From Valencia hispanica (Eukaryota > Chordata > Actinopteri > Cyprinodontiformes > Valenciidae): a DNA stretch of 64,000 bases. Below, one piece after another: positions 52,500 through 63,008 of the stretch. The translations under genes were made by a program, and so were the position numbers. The stretch is from NCBI GenBank assembly GCA_963556495.2, contig OY747710.1, positions 2,209,001 through 2,273,000 on the forward strand, in the 5' to 3' direction. The notes beneath the pieces are model-generated. The model saw only the letters and a program-made list of their open reading frames with translations, searched no databases and was not told where the DNA came from. The number at the start of each line of letters is the position of its first letter. The first letter of the stretch is position 1.

Positions 52500-53100
52500 A
52501 ACGGGGCCGTTTCCACTCCTGGATTCACACAAAACAACATTTAAACCGGTTTATATCACGGTGCTGTTCGGTTCGGTTCGGACCAGACGTCCCCTTAAAT
52601 ATGTGGAACAGCCCTTTATTGGCCGCCTCAGCGCCGATGATCAGAAAGTTTACGGCCAAACTTGGAGCTCCTACCTCCCATTGGAAGAGTTTCCTGCGGT
52701 TCTGCTGTCTTGTTCGGCCTCGAAAACGAGCTGGGCCACGGTTCGGGAGCTGATGCTGAAATCCACTTTCTCACAGGAGCACATCAACATAGTCGGACGG
52801 GAAACGGAGCAGGAGGAGCAGCAGCAGCAGCAGCAGGAGAAGGTGGAGGAGGAGGAGGAGACGACATCTACCGGCCGCTGCTAATGGCTCCTAGCCCGCT
52901 AACGGCTGCTCCCCGCGGACCCCACAAAAAAGGCCCAAAAAAACCGATCACCAACAGGGTTCAACTTCCACCAGGCACAGCGCAGTCCGAACCTCTTCCA
53001 TCCCCCCCCCACCCGTTAGAGGCACCTTTATCCGGGTCAGGGTGAAGTTAAACACCGAATCTAGCCAGGCAGGAGAGCCGAACCCGACTCGGTTTAAAGA
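52500..53100. other. GC-rich intergenic block with CAG and GGA repeats
   Basis: Contains CAGCAGCAG (about 52818-52837) and GGAGGAGGAG (about 52846-52860) runs. Frames are open on both strands over part of it but match nothing I know. It could be a non-coding first exon of either gene; unproven. Confidence 0.3.
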
Positions 53101-56100
53101 GCCGAACAAAAGCGGTTTTTGTCGGAAAGTGAAAAAAGAACGAAGTCAGTTTAACCGGGAGACTGGGCCAAGAGAGAGGGGAGGACACTGGACCCGACCC
53201 GGACCCGCTTCAATCTAACTGCGAATATTTTACGAACTATAACAACTCCCAATTGTTCTATTAAGGGAGAAGTTTAACATGTAATCAATAAAAAATATAA
53301 ATACTCCCTTAAAAGGACAACATTTTAAAGCTAAACACGTCGACCTCCCCCTGTGAAAACTTTTTGGTACAGTCCGGGAAAATAACAGTACCCGAAGATG
53401 TGGCGAGATGAAGGAGTGTTTATACCGCATAAAACACTGAAAACATTTCAAATCACCAATTAATCAACTTTATTTTATCATTTAAATAATAAAAAAACTT
53501 AAGTTGGTTCGATGCAGAAGGAGTTTAGGTGCAAAAATATTTTAATTTCACCTAAATAGGGTTGTTGTTTTTTTATGCGTCAAATGAAAGCCGCAATGAC
53601 AGAGTCAGGCACGAAACAGAAAGCAACAAACGCTGAAAACTTGAACAACTCTCCAAACTTCAAGAGTTAATTTAAAGGGAGAAAATACGAGCTACAGTAA
53701 ATTCACAGAGTCAACGCGACATCTGGTGTCTAATCAGCGTCTGTGCAGCTATTACGTTTTTAACCTAAACTTCTCTGTTTCAAGTGTTCAGGGAAGCCAC
53801 ATTCAGCATAAACTCTCTAAAATCCTGATGAATAAAGCTGGTGATGTTTAAGGTTGTTGGTGTAAAGCAGATTGAAGTCCCACCTGCTTTCTGTTGCTTC
53901 ATCACTTCATCTGATCCCACAAAGTCCCACCAGAAAGGGATCAGATGTCTTCAGCAAACGGGGCTGATGGAAGGTCACCTTGACTGCAGCTGAAAATAAA
54001 ACCAGTTTAAAGAATGCACACATCGTGATGTGCAAACATTAATGCTTCATCTCATTCACTTTGTATCAGTTTTTCTATTATTTTAGATATTTGCTTAGTT
54101 TAAAAATGGGTATTTCTGTTAATTTGTTGGTTTAATTCCAACTCTTTTCACTCTATTGGGAGCTTTGTTGTTTAGGCAGCTCAATATCCGAGGCCCAGAT
54201 AGAGTGGGAGGGGTAAAATACTGCATTGTTAGCTTCAATGCTCAGTATGATAAAAAAAACAACAACATACCTTTATACATGTTCGGCGTCAGAGCAAAGT
54301 TCTTTAAAACAGATTTTAAGTTTCTTTAAAGAAATGCAAGATCTTTCAATTTCAATAATTGTGAAAGTCTTTTTGGAAAATGTTGCTACGCAAATGGAGG
54401 AAATCTGCAAGATATGATCCTATTCCCCTCAATATCTGACTTAACTTAAGTTTGCAGTTTTAAGGCTTTAAAAAGAGTTTCCGTTTTCTGCACTGAAGCG
54501 CTTCGTAAACTAGATAGCATCTATAGTACTATTTTTTTTAGCACTCAGTAAACCACACTGAATTGAAATACAGATACTGTAAGAGCAAACGTTTTCACAG
54601 TTGGAGATGAAAAAATAAAATAAACCTATTGAAATTTATAGACGTCACAGAAGCCAATAAAATCTACTTTTTTATAAAAATGGTTTGCACCATGTTGAAA
54701 ATGGAGATTATGAATACTTTGGATGTGCACTTATTTATTCGGGTTTTTGCAGGTAGGCAGCGGGTGCCTTGAAGATGTTGCATTATTTGCTTGATTGCAT
54801 ACGATGGGGGAGAAAAGAAAAACACATTTTGTGTATTTTTTAAACAATTTAAGAAACAGCTCTGTAGTAGATTTGTTACTTGAGTAAAAATACTCAGACT
54901 AGAGAGAAGAGAAAAGTCAAATTTGATCAATTCTGAAAGTCTTTTTTTGGATATTTGCTCCCACAAGTAGAAACAATTTATAGATATAATTTTTACCACA
55001 ATATTTGACATACATTTTATGGTTTTATGATTTTAAAGCATTTTAACGGGTTTTAGTGTTTTGCACATGGCAGTCAAACTATTTCCAACACATGAATCAT
55101 GAAATATTTACAGGCTTTTAATGTTCTGCAATAAAATCCAGATAAGAGTAAATGTTCTAAACCTGACTAACCTAAGAGTAAAGATCTAAACCTGACTCTA
55201 CATCAGACCAGCTCTGATAGATGCAATAAAGTATCTGAATAAGAATGTGTACATCTTTGTACCAATAAATCAGGTTTTACTTGCCTGTCAGGTCTCAGAG
55301 CATCATCATGACTTTGCAATTTCCAAATGTCCCATCAGCTCCCGAAGCCTTCTGCGTCCCCTCAGCCTGCTGTTTTGTCGCCTCCTGCAGTGATCAGCAC
55401 CTCCGAGCGCAGCTCACATGCTGCAGCCTGTGCAGCAAACAGCTTGTGTCCGGCTCGCTGGGAGATGTGCAGCCTGCAGCAGCTGAATCGGACGGCTGGA
55501 AACTCGATCTGAGCTAAAAATAAAGAGAAAGTGAGAGAGGAACAGTCCCTCTCCCTGTTCTGTCCAGTGTACGGATGCATGCAGGCTTTATCATATGTCA
55601 ACATTTCCTTGAAGCACTCTCCCCCGCCCCTCCCAGGAGTGTGCCACCACGAGGGAATTTCAGCTGCTCCCCTGTTTATGTTTCTGCTCGGTCTGATTTT
55701 TGTTCTTGTGTAAGGTCGGAGGGACAGGGACCCTGCATCGTTTGCAGCATACCAAACACGCCCATATGCCCACATCATGTTTTAATTTGACCCACTCATT
55801 ACATTCATCACGTCACCATGTTTCTGCTATCAGCGTGCACAACACGACCCTGAGCCAGGGTCGATTTCTGAGCCTTGACTTCATCAGCCTTGTTGTCCCA
55901 ACAGCCTGTCCATACCAGCTGTAGAAGAGCTGCTCAGACAGATTTTACTCAAATCTGTGGATTACTTCTCATTTATGGTAAAAACCCATGAACACGGCGT
56001 ACTGTAGAAAAGACCAAGTTACAAACAATGAAGCTTACAGCCTAAAAAATTAACTAAATGATGAATTTAGGCTCAAGCAACTGATAACTGTCCCCATAGT

Positions 56101-56300
56101 TTCTAACGCTAAGATGCATAATCTATAGATGAGTCAGTCATACAATTAATTTGATACTTAAAGTCTAATAAAAACATTTTTTTAATTTATGCTTTATACT
56201 GAGGTTGGAGATCCAGCTCTATTTGATCCAGATTTACCAATTTTAAGGAAGCAATACAGCACTACACTGTTCCCTGTGAATTCTTCGGCTTAAGTCAAAA
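53100..56300. other. AT-rich intergenic sequence
   Basis: I see no exon, RNA gene or clear mobile-element end. The 55.30-55.75 kb part is somewhat less AT-rich with overlapping short frames on both strands and is not recognised. Confidence 0.35.
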
Positions 56301-56309
56301 TTAAACCAA

Positions 56310-57460
56310 ACGTAAGCTTAAACTTTGGTTTATGAAAACAGAGACTTCTCTGTGTCAGTTGGCAACTTTTCATCAGAACAGACAGAAATCCCACGTGGGG
56401 TGCCCCAGGGCTCCATACTGGAGCCCCTCTTATTTAATATCTACATGCTCCCACTAGCCCAGATTATAACAACTAATAAGATTAACTACCATAACTATGC
56501 AGATGATACTCAGGTCTACATTACGATGTCACCAGGTGACTTTGAACCCATCCAAACCCTAAGTAAATGCATCGAGTAAATTAATGAATGGATGTGTCAT
56601 AACTTTCTCCAGCTGAATAGAAACTGAAATAATTATTTTTGGACCTAAAGAGGAAAGATCAACAGTCACCACACAGCTTCAGTTAATCCAGCTAGAAACT
56701 ACTGATCAGGCCTGAAATCTAGGTGTAGTAATGGACTCAGACCTGAACCTCCAGGGTCACATAAAGGTCAATAACACGGTCAGCGTTCTATCACCTGAAG
56801 AACATTTCTAGGATTAAAGGACTAAAGTCGCAACAGGACCTAGAAAAACTCATCCATGGGTTTATCTTTAGTCAGATTGATTACTGCAACAGCGTCTTCA
56901 CAGGTCTGCCTAAAAAGTCAATCAGACAGCTGCAGCTGATCCAGAACGCTGCTGCTCGTGTTCCTCACTAGAACCAGGAAAGTAGAGCACATCACCCCAG
57001 TTCTAAAGTCCTTACACTGGCTCCCTGTAGCTCAGAGAATAGACTTCTAAATACTTCTACTAGTTTATAAATCATTACATGGCTTAGCACCAAAATATGT
57101 TGAAGATCTACTGTTACTATAGCAACCCCCCCCCCCCCACCAGACCAATCAGGTCCTCTAATTCCAGTCGACTCAACATCCCTAGAATCAGAACCAAACA
57201 TGGAGAAGCAGCTTTCAGTTTCTATGCTCCTCTAATCTGGAACAAACTTCCAGAAAACTGCAAAGCTGCTGAAACACAGAGTTCTTTTAAATCACAACTA
57301 AAAACTGTTAAGAGCTGCCTTTGAGTAATATTTTCATGTGTTATATGTTTTGTTTGTGTTTTATGCTTTATTGCTGTTTTCACTTTATCTCCTATTCATG
57401 TAAAGCATCTTGTATTTCCTTGTTGTTGAATGTGTGCTATTCAAATAAAATTGCCTTGCC
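56310..57460 (+). mobile_element. L2-like LINE with reverse transcriptase YADD motif, broken
   Basis: Encodes [20 protein letters not shown] then [13 protein letters not shown], the catalytic YADD box, in an open frame at 56325-56579. After several frame breaks come D-Y-C-N-S-V-F-T-G-L-P-K and P-R-I-R-T-K-H-G-E-A-A-F-S and L-I-W-N-K-L-P. The 3' end is CAAATAAAATTGCCTTGCC. Truncated 5' and inactive. A second tail-like segment (57480-57670) follows. Confidence 0.85.
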
Positions 57461-57699
57461 ATCTGTTTAGAGCTGCCTTTGATTAGTTGATTAATAATAG
57501 CTGGAACGTCATAACAGTAATAGGTTTTAATATTCTTTATGTTTCTGATGTTGTGTTTTCTGTTTTTATTCTTGCTTTATTGCAGCTTTTATTTTCTCCT
57601 CATCATGTAAAACACCTTGTGTTGCCTTGTTGTTGAACGTGTGCTATAGAAATAAAGTCGCCATGCCTATGTCTTAATCTGGGTACTAAAGACTGCTTT

Positions 57700-58543
57700 G
57701 CTGCACTTTTTATAAAGTTGTCAGCAATATTTGATACCATAAACAATGGCCTCTTTTACCAAAGGCTCTGAGTTCTGGTTCTAGCAGTTCTAGGAACTTC
57801 TGGCTTGCAAATGATCCTTCTGGTTAGAAGCAGAGTGTAAGGTCTGTCCACACAGGAGGACTTTCTACTAAAACAGGTTGTCGGTTTATTTTCAACCAAA
57901 CGGTTCAGCTGACAGAACAGTGTTTGTCTGGCTCGAATAACAGAACCTCTGCTGGGGTGTCCTTGATCCAAACACTGACTCCCATCCAAGCTTAGTGGCT
58001 GCCGTGACCTCTGACCTCAAGAACATGATCTGTGTTTACAGACAACAAGAAAGCCTGCGGCTCCACGTGACAATATTTGCTTTCACCCCCAGCGTTCGCT
58101 CTGCTCTTCACATATTTGTTTAACAAAACACAACAAAGGGATTTTCATGGAGTGTTGCAGAAGAAGAAGAAGAAACAGGTTTCACTCCCTGCTGGTGATG
58201 GCCACGTTGTCACAGAGAACATCTCATCATCTCAGGTTTCTGCTGGCCCCCCAACACTCCCAGCGTCCAGCTCCACAGGATTCACACGCTCTAAATTTAG
58301 CCGCCTTGAAGTCAGGCGAGACAGCAGGGGGGGAGAGCTTACCGTGAAACCTCGGCGGCTCCAACTATCTGATTATTCATATCTGAAGTTCTCACAGATT
58401 CATGTGGAGCTGTCCTGCACATGCAGAAGGAACATGGCGGCAGTCAGGAGTCCAGAGGAGTAACTTCAGGCTGCAGGAAGTTTTCTGGGTCTAGGAATGT
58501 CCGGCCATTTCTCCAACAGCTGTTTGAATATTTCACCTGCAGA
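57700..58543 (+). promoter_or_regulatory. Putative scn1b upstream region
   Basis: About 0.8 kb of mostly unique-looking sequence between a LINE end (57460) and the scn1b start codon. It contains a GAA run (58160-58175). I see no convincing TATA box and no match to the neuronal RE1 silencer element by eye. It probably holds the promoter and 5' UTR. Confidence 0.35.
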
Positions 58544-58546
58544 ATG

Positions 58547-58586
58547 ATGAGCTGCTGGACTTACTTAGTCGTCTTCAGCCTTCTTG
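58547..58586 (+). CDS. scn1b: scn1b exon 1 coding part (signal peptide)
   Basis: Encodes 13 residues, M-S-C-W-T-Y-L-V-V-F-S-L-L, plus one base, followed by donor GTGAGT at 58587. An extra in-frame ATG precedes it at 58544. The sequence TTCACCTGCAG ends 1 nt before that ATG and could be an acceptor, so an upstream non-coding exon is possible. Confidence 0.85.
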
Positions 58587-61500
58587 GTGAGTCCAGCAGC
58601 ATGAAAATCCACTCAGGTTAAAGTAGGAACCTGCCAGCAGCTACATGAATCAGCCTCATGAGCGGGGTGCTGTTTTTCTCAATAAGATATTTTTATATTA
58701 TGTATTATCTTTGAAGGAGCTTGTACAACCACAAAATGAGAAATCACTGGAATCATAGATGATGTCAGTTTGAAAAGGAGGAAATAAAAAACAGATTTGT
58801 TCACTCAGTTCAATTTTAAAATATTTGATTTATCCCAAAGGGAAATTAAATGTTGTCATAATTCATATCATCACCTTCAAAGAGTCGTTGTTGACGGTGA
58901 TGCTGTGGGCAGGAAGGATCTCCAGTAGCAGTCAGTCTCGCAACGAATCTGCAAAGGCCTCTGACTGAAGACTGTTGCTGCTAATCTTGCTAATCGGACT
59001 AGTTAAATACATAGCTTCAAACTTATTGCAGCTTGATCTTGTTACTTAAAAAATGATGAAACGAAACTCCGGTTTTAGTGAATCAAAAATACACAATACA
59101 TACAGACCAGTGAAGAAATAAACGAGGAGAACAGCTGACCCTGCCGTCACCATGACAACAGCAGTTGCACATTGTTTCTGCTCCTAGAGCATCATGGGAA
59201 ATGCAGACTATTTCAGCGTTTCACACTTTGAATAAACATTCAAATGAAATGTACAATAGATGAATTGTTAATTTATCTATCTATAACTCATTGGTCTCTG
59301 TCTACGGATCTATCTATATATCTATTTATATCTTTATCATCTATACATACTTTGGTTTTATTAATTTATTAACCCTTGCCATTTGGTAGGCATCCTATAA
59401 ATACATTCTCAACAGAACTAAACATTTAGCTTAGAACTAAACAATGAGCTAATATGGAAATTTACTTGCGGAGAAGTGGCAGTGGACTATCAAAATAAAA
59501 GCTGGGTCTTGAGATCCTCTATATCAGGAGTGTCAAACTCAAAGAAATGTTGGGCCACATCACGACCAGGAATGCCCTTAAAGGGCCGGTTGTGGCCGCA
59601 GAAAGTGTTAAAACAATGTTTAACAAACTGTTAAAATTATAATAAATATCTCTCTACGCATTCGAAGAGTACTTTTTAAAATGAAATAATACTGAATATC
59701 TTTTCACAATGATGTGATTTAGGACTATTCAAATAAACACTGATTTGATTTGACCGATAAAATAGTATTTAGGTGCACATTAATAGAACTGAAATGTTCT
59801 ATTTATATGGTCCTCTAGAGTTTAGAGGGCCACATAAATGGCTGTGGCGGGCCGGATTTGGCCCCCGGGCCTTGACTTTGACACATGTGCTCTATCTGAA
59901 CTCCTGTTGCTGTAAATTCATCGGTAAACGTCTGTGTTGCCATTAAAACGGCTCTTCCTAAGCTTTAGGCTGAAATGTAAATAATAATAATAATAAATAA
60001 TGATAAATGATAATGACGAGACATTCAGTCTCGCCACAGTTTATATAGAGGTTTGCAAAACCCAGCTTTTATTTTGGTGGTCCACTTCTGCTTTTTGGGA
60101 AGTAAATTTCCATATCAGCGAAATATTTAGCTCTGAGCTAAATGTTTAGTTCGAAGTTAAATATTTACCTAGCCAGTTTAGCTTGCTAGCTAAATATTTA
60201 GTTATCAAATTAAACATTTAACTCTAAACTAAATATTTATTTTGTAAACTAAATATTTAGCTTATTACCTAAACTTGTAGACTAAATATTTATCTGAAAC
60301 TGTGACATTTATAAATGAATAAATAACATGGACGCAAATGAAAAATGAACTCTTGTGACAGGCTAATAAATAATAAAAAAAGGTTTTGTGGCCACAGTGG
60401 CCTTTATTTGACAGAGGATAGTACATAGAAGGTTGGGAAGACATGCAGCAAAGGACCAAGAGGACGGGACTTGAACCCAGGACGATTGCATCGAGGACTG
60501 AGGCTCAATACACGGGGCGCCCACACTAACCACTACATTACGCAACGCCTCTATTGATGTTCGTTTCTGACTGTGTAACTTTACAAGCGGCGCCAGATAG
60601 AGATGATATTCCACAGTAACATGTCCTGGATGCAGAGGTGGGTAGAGAACTTAAAAATTGTACTGAAGTAAGAGTAGCACTACTCCAGCAAACCTTTACT
60701 CAAGTAAAAGTAAAGAGTAGCCATTCAAGAAAATACTCAAGTAAGAGTTTGGTAAAAAGGCTACTTGAGTACTGAGTAACATCTGATCTAGTATTTTTTA
60801 TTTATTATGTCATCACACAGACAAAAATACAAAGTTATGGGAAAGTTATGGTATTTTAAAGACTAAAATAAAAGAAATGGATACAATTAAAGTAATTGCA
60901 AAATAAGTTTTAAGCAGTAGAAACACTTTTGTAAGTTATATTTTTTTCCATATAATACCAATACGTACAGTAGGTAATTTAAATATAAATCTTAGAACAA
61001 GTTAAAAAGTACTTCCAGAGACAATTTATGGTGTTTACTGTATATTCACACAACAACAAGCTCAACAGAAAAAAAAAAGTTACATTAGAAAACCAAAGCT
61101 TGTGTAGAAACAGGTGATTACATTTAATAAACTGTAGGTGTGTGTCTGTCTGGTGTACTTTTTGGTAAAACATGCTTGTTTTTCCTTTAGTGAATTTACT
61201 CACAGTGGGTAGAGCATCAAGAAACTTTACTCAAGTAAGAGTAGCGATACTTCATAATAATATTACTGAAGTAAAAGTGAAAAGTATGGTGTGGTAAAAC
61301 TACTCTTAAACTTAGTTACTACCCACCTCTGCCTGGATGATAGCATCAGTTGTTGGCAAGATCTGCTAATCCACCTCTTTTGCTTTTGCTCCTCCTCTTT
61401 AAATCTCCGTCTGGTTGTGTAGTTAGAAAACCGGGCCTAGAGACGTTGGAGTCGGGGAGATGATCTTTACCCATTATGATGGATGGAAGACACGGTTTGA

Positions 61501-63008
61501 ACTTCAAACCTTCTATCTCTTATCTTTGGTCCTGATCGAGTAAAGAGCTTCAGAGGAGCTCCAGTACGGCAACAAAGAAGTACAAAAAGAATTGAATTGA
61601 TGGAAAACCAAGTTTCTCAAAAAAAAGGACACTATGCAATCTTTTTTTATAGGATTGAAATGCACTGCGTGCATGTGTATGTGTGATGTCTGCAGGTGTG
61701 TGGGCAACTGTTTAAGGTATTTTTGTAGACTTTTTTTATGGATGATGCACTGATCGGCGAGCACTTTTTAAATGTTGTACCTGTGACAGTGACAAATAAA
61801 GAGAAATTGGCAAAAAACAAGACTACTTCCCTGCCGCAGGAGGCTATATCCATTCTGAAGCCAGCAACTTATATGACTACTGATAGGCCGGCGCTGGGAA
61901 CTGAGAAGGAGACCGCTCACTTGTGTTAGCATTGGAGAGGCTAACGACTAGCATGGCTAGGCTGGCCGCCCACTGGACTGCCTACTCCCTCAGCTGTCCA
62001 TTAGCATGCATTAGCATGGAGAGGCTAACGATTAGCCTGCCTAGGCTCGTCACCGACTTTATTAGACGTGTATTTTCTTCTTCTTCGAGTGGGCAGTCCA
62101 GTGGGCGGCCAGCCTGGGCATCCTAGTCGTTAGCCTCTCCAATGCTAACACAAGTGAGCGTTCTCCTTCTCAGCCTATCAACAGTCAGTTTAGTCACTGG
62201 CTTCGGAATGGATATAGCGTCCTGCGGCTGGGAAGTAGTCCTAATTTTAGCCCCAATACCGCGCCAAAGATCTTTGCCTGCCGCCAGGCTCAGTGGTGGT
62301 TTGGAGGTGGTATCATGGTAAGGGCTTGGATCGTCACCTCTTCTCTGATGGCAGCATTAAAGCAGAAAAGTCCAGCAGAGATTTTAAAACATCTGCAAGA
62401 CCACATCTCCCCCGGGGACTTTCATCGTGCTCATGGACGTCCATTTAGACAAGGGAAAACCACATTCCAGAGGCCTGAATGAGGAAGAGGAGGGTACAGC
62501 TGCTGGTCTGGCCGGTTGGAGAGCTGAGAAATGAGACAGGGGACCGAACTGGAATCCGAAACATGACTCGATGTCCTCAATAACAGGGACTGGAAAGCTG
62601 GAAGAGCTGCACTGAAACAACCTTTTTATGAATGCGCTGCATTCAGGAAATTAGCTGTTACTGAACATCAAACTAAATCAATCAAATTCTGAGTGTTATG
62701 GAAATATTGTTTCATTTTATGGAGAGCAGGCTAATTTGTCAACAGATGAATAAAGTTGTGCATGTTTCTGTTTTTAGAACAGTAACAGCATTTATTTATT
62801 ATTATCTTCTGCACCTTCTCCTCCATGTCCTTCCTCTAAAGTGTCTCAGTGCCACGGAGGCTGCGCGGAGGTCGACTCCATGACCGAGGCCGTGGCAGGA
62901 GAAGGTTTCCTGCTCGGCTGCATTTCCTGTAAGAAGCGAGAGGAAGTCTCTGCCAGAGCCACGGTGGACTGGCATTTCAAGCCCCCGGAGGAGGACGAGT
63001 TCAGACAT
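58547..63008 (+). CDS. scn1b: scn1b-like voltage-gated sodium channel beta subunit (5' part, runs off the window)
   Basis: Join of 58547-58586 and 62842-63008; later exons lie beyond the right edge. The start is M-S-C-W-T-Y-L-V-V-F-S-L-L-V-S-Q-C-H-G-G, a signal peptide, then CAEVDSMTEAV and F-L-L-G-C-I-S-C-K-K-R-E-E-V. I chose the second of two adjacent ATGs (58544 and 58547) because it places cysteines at 21, 40 and 43, the human beta-1 positions. The exon lengths 40 and 167 nt agree with my recollection of human SCN1B coding exons 1 and 2. Family role: a type I membrane protein with one V-type Ig domain that modulates gating and surface level of sodium channels and acts in cell adhesion. 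SCN3B is a close alternative (K-R-E-E-V resembles it), but GGCxEVDSxTEAV and the gramd1a neighbour favour SCN1B. Teleosts have duplicates (scn1ba/scn1bb); I cannot tell which this is. Confidence 0.88.
58805..58975 (-). mobile_element. L2/CR1-like LINE 3' fragment in scn1b intron 1
   Basis: TTGATTTATCCCAAAGGGAA, TGTGGGCAGGAAGGATCTCC and CTCTGACTGAAGACTGTTGC match the 3' part of the copies at 15387 and 30606, sense on minus. Confidence 0.65.
59525..59889. mobile_element. hAT-type MITE in scn1b intron 1
   Basis: Inverted ends CAGGAGTGTCAAACTCAA and TTGACTTTGACACATGTG. Flanked by CTCTATAT (59517-59524) and CTCTATCT (59890-59897), 7 of 8 matching. 365 bp. Confidence 0.8.
60120..60300. repeat. Degenerate TTTAGCTAAATAT repeat
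   Basis: Irregular repeats of ACTAAATATTTAGCT. Related words also at 59420-59460. Confidence 0.7.
60375..60565 (-). mobile_element. tRNA-derived SINE
   Basis: On the minus strand it carries TAGTGGTTAGTGTGGGCGCC (A-box-like) followed about 40 bp later by GGGTTCAAGTCCCG (B box), then CTTTGCTGCATGTCTTCCC, a tail seen in fish SINEs. It does not fold as a full tRNA, so it is not a tRNA gene. Confidence 0.7.
60633..61331. mobile_element. hAT-type MITE with exact 8-bp target duplication
   Basis: Inverted ends CAGAGGTGGGTAGAG and TACTACCCACCTCTG. Exact duplication CCTGGATG at 60625-60632 and 61332-61339. 699 bp, rich in ACTCAAGTAAAAGTA words near both ends. No coding part. Confidence 0.9.
61821..62240. 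repeat. Long inverted repeat (hairpin) in scn1b intron 1
   Basis: Arms 61821-61982 and 62092-62240 are reverse complements with few mismatches, including a perfect run from CGCTCACTTGTGTTAGCATT through GGAGAGGCTAACGACTAG. The spacer of about 110 bp contains another GGAGAGGCTAACGATTAG copy. It could form a strong hairpin in RNA. Confidence 0.9.
62241..62841. other. scn1b intron 1, no recognised feature
   Basis: No exon or mobile-element end seen. Sequence directly before 62842 is pyrimidine-rich, as expected for an acceptor. Confidence 0.4.
62842..63008 (+). CDS. scn1b: scn1b exon 2 (start of Ig domain)
   Basis: A 167-nt exon between acceptor CCTCTAAAG and donor GTGAGT. It encodes V-S-Q-C-H-G-G-C-A-E-V-D-S-M-T-E-A-V-A-G then EGFLLGCISCKKREEV and A-T-V-D-W-H-F-K-P-P. 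It carries Cys21, Cys40 and Cys43, which in human beta-1 form disulfides 21-43 and 40-121 (the partner at 121 would be in exon 3). Phase 1 start, phase 0 end. Confidence 0.93.

Noticed and set aside
52465..52884. 139-codon plus-strand frame with polyglutamine and polyglutamate
   Set aside because: The repeats come from CAG and GGA tracts and the remainder matches nothing I know. Recorded only as a GC-rich block.
58544..58546. First of two adjacent ATGs as scn1b start
   Set aside because: In frame and possible, but the second ATG gives the human cysteine numbering (21, 40, 43) and a 40-nt first coding exon.
60480..60560. Possible tRNA gene
   Set aside because: A- and B-box-like sequences are present, but the sequence lacks a convincing cloverleaf and continues into a SINE body.
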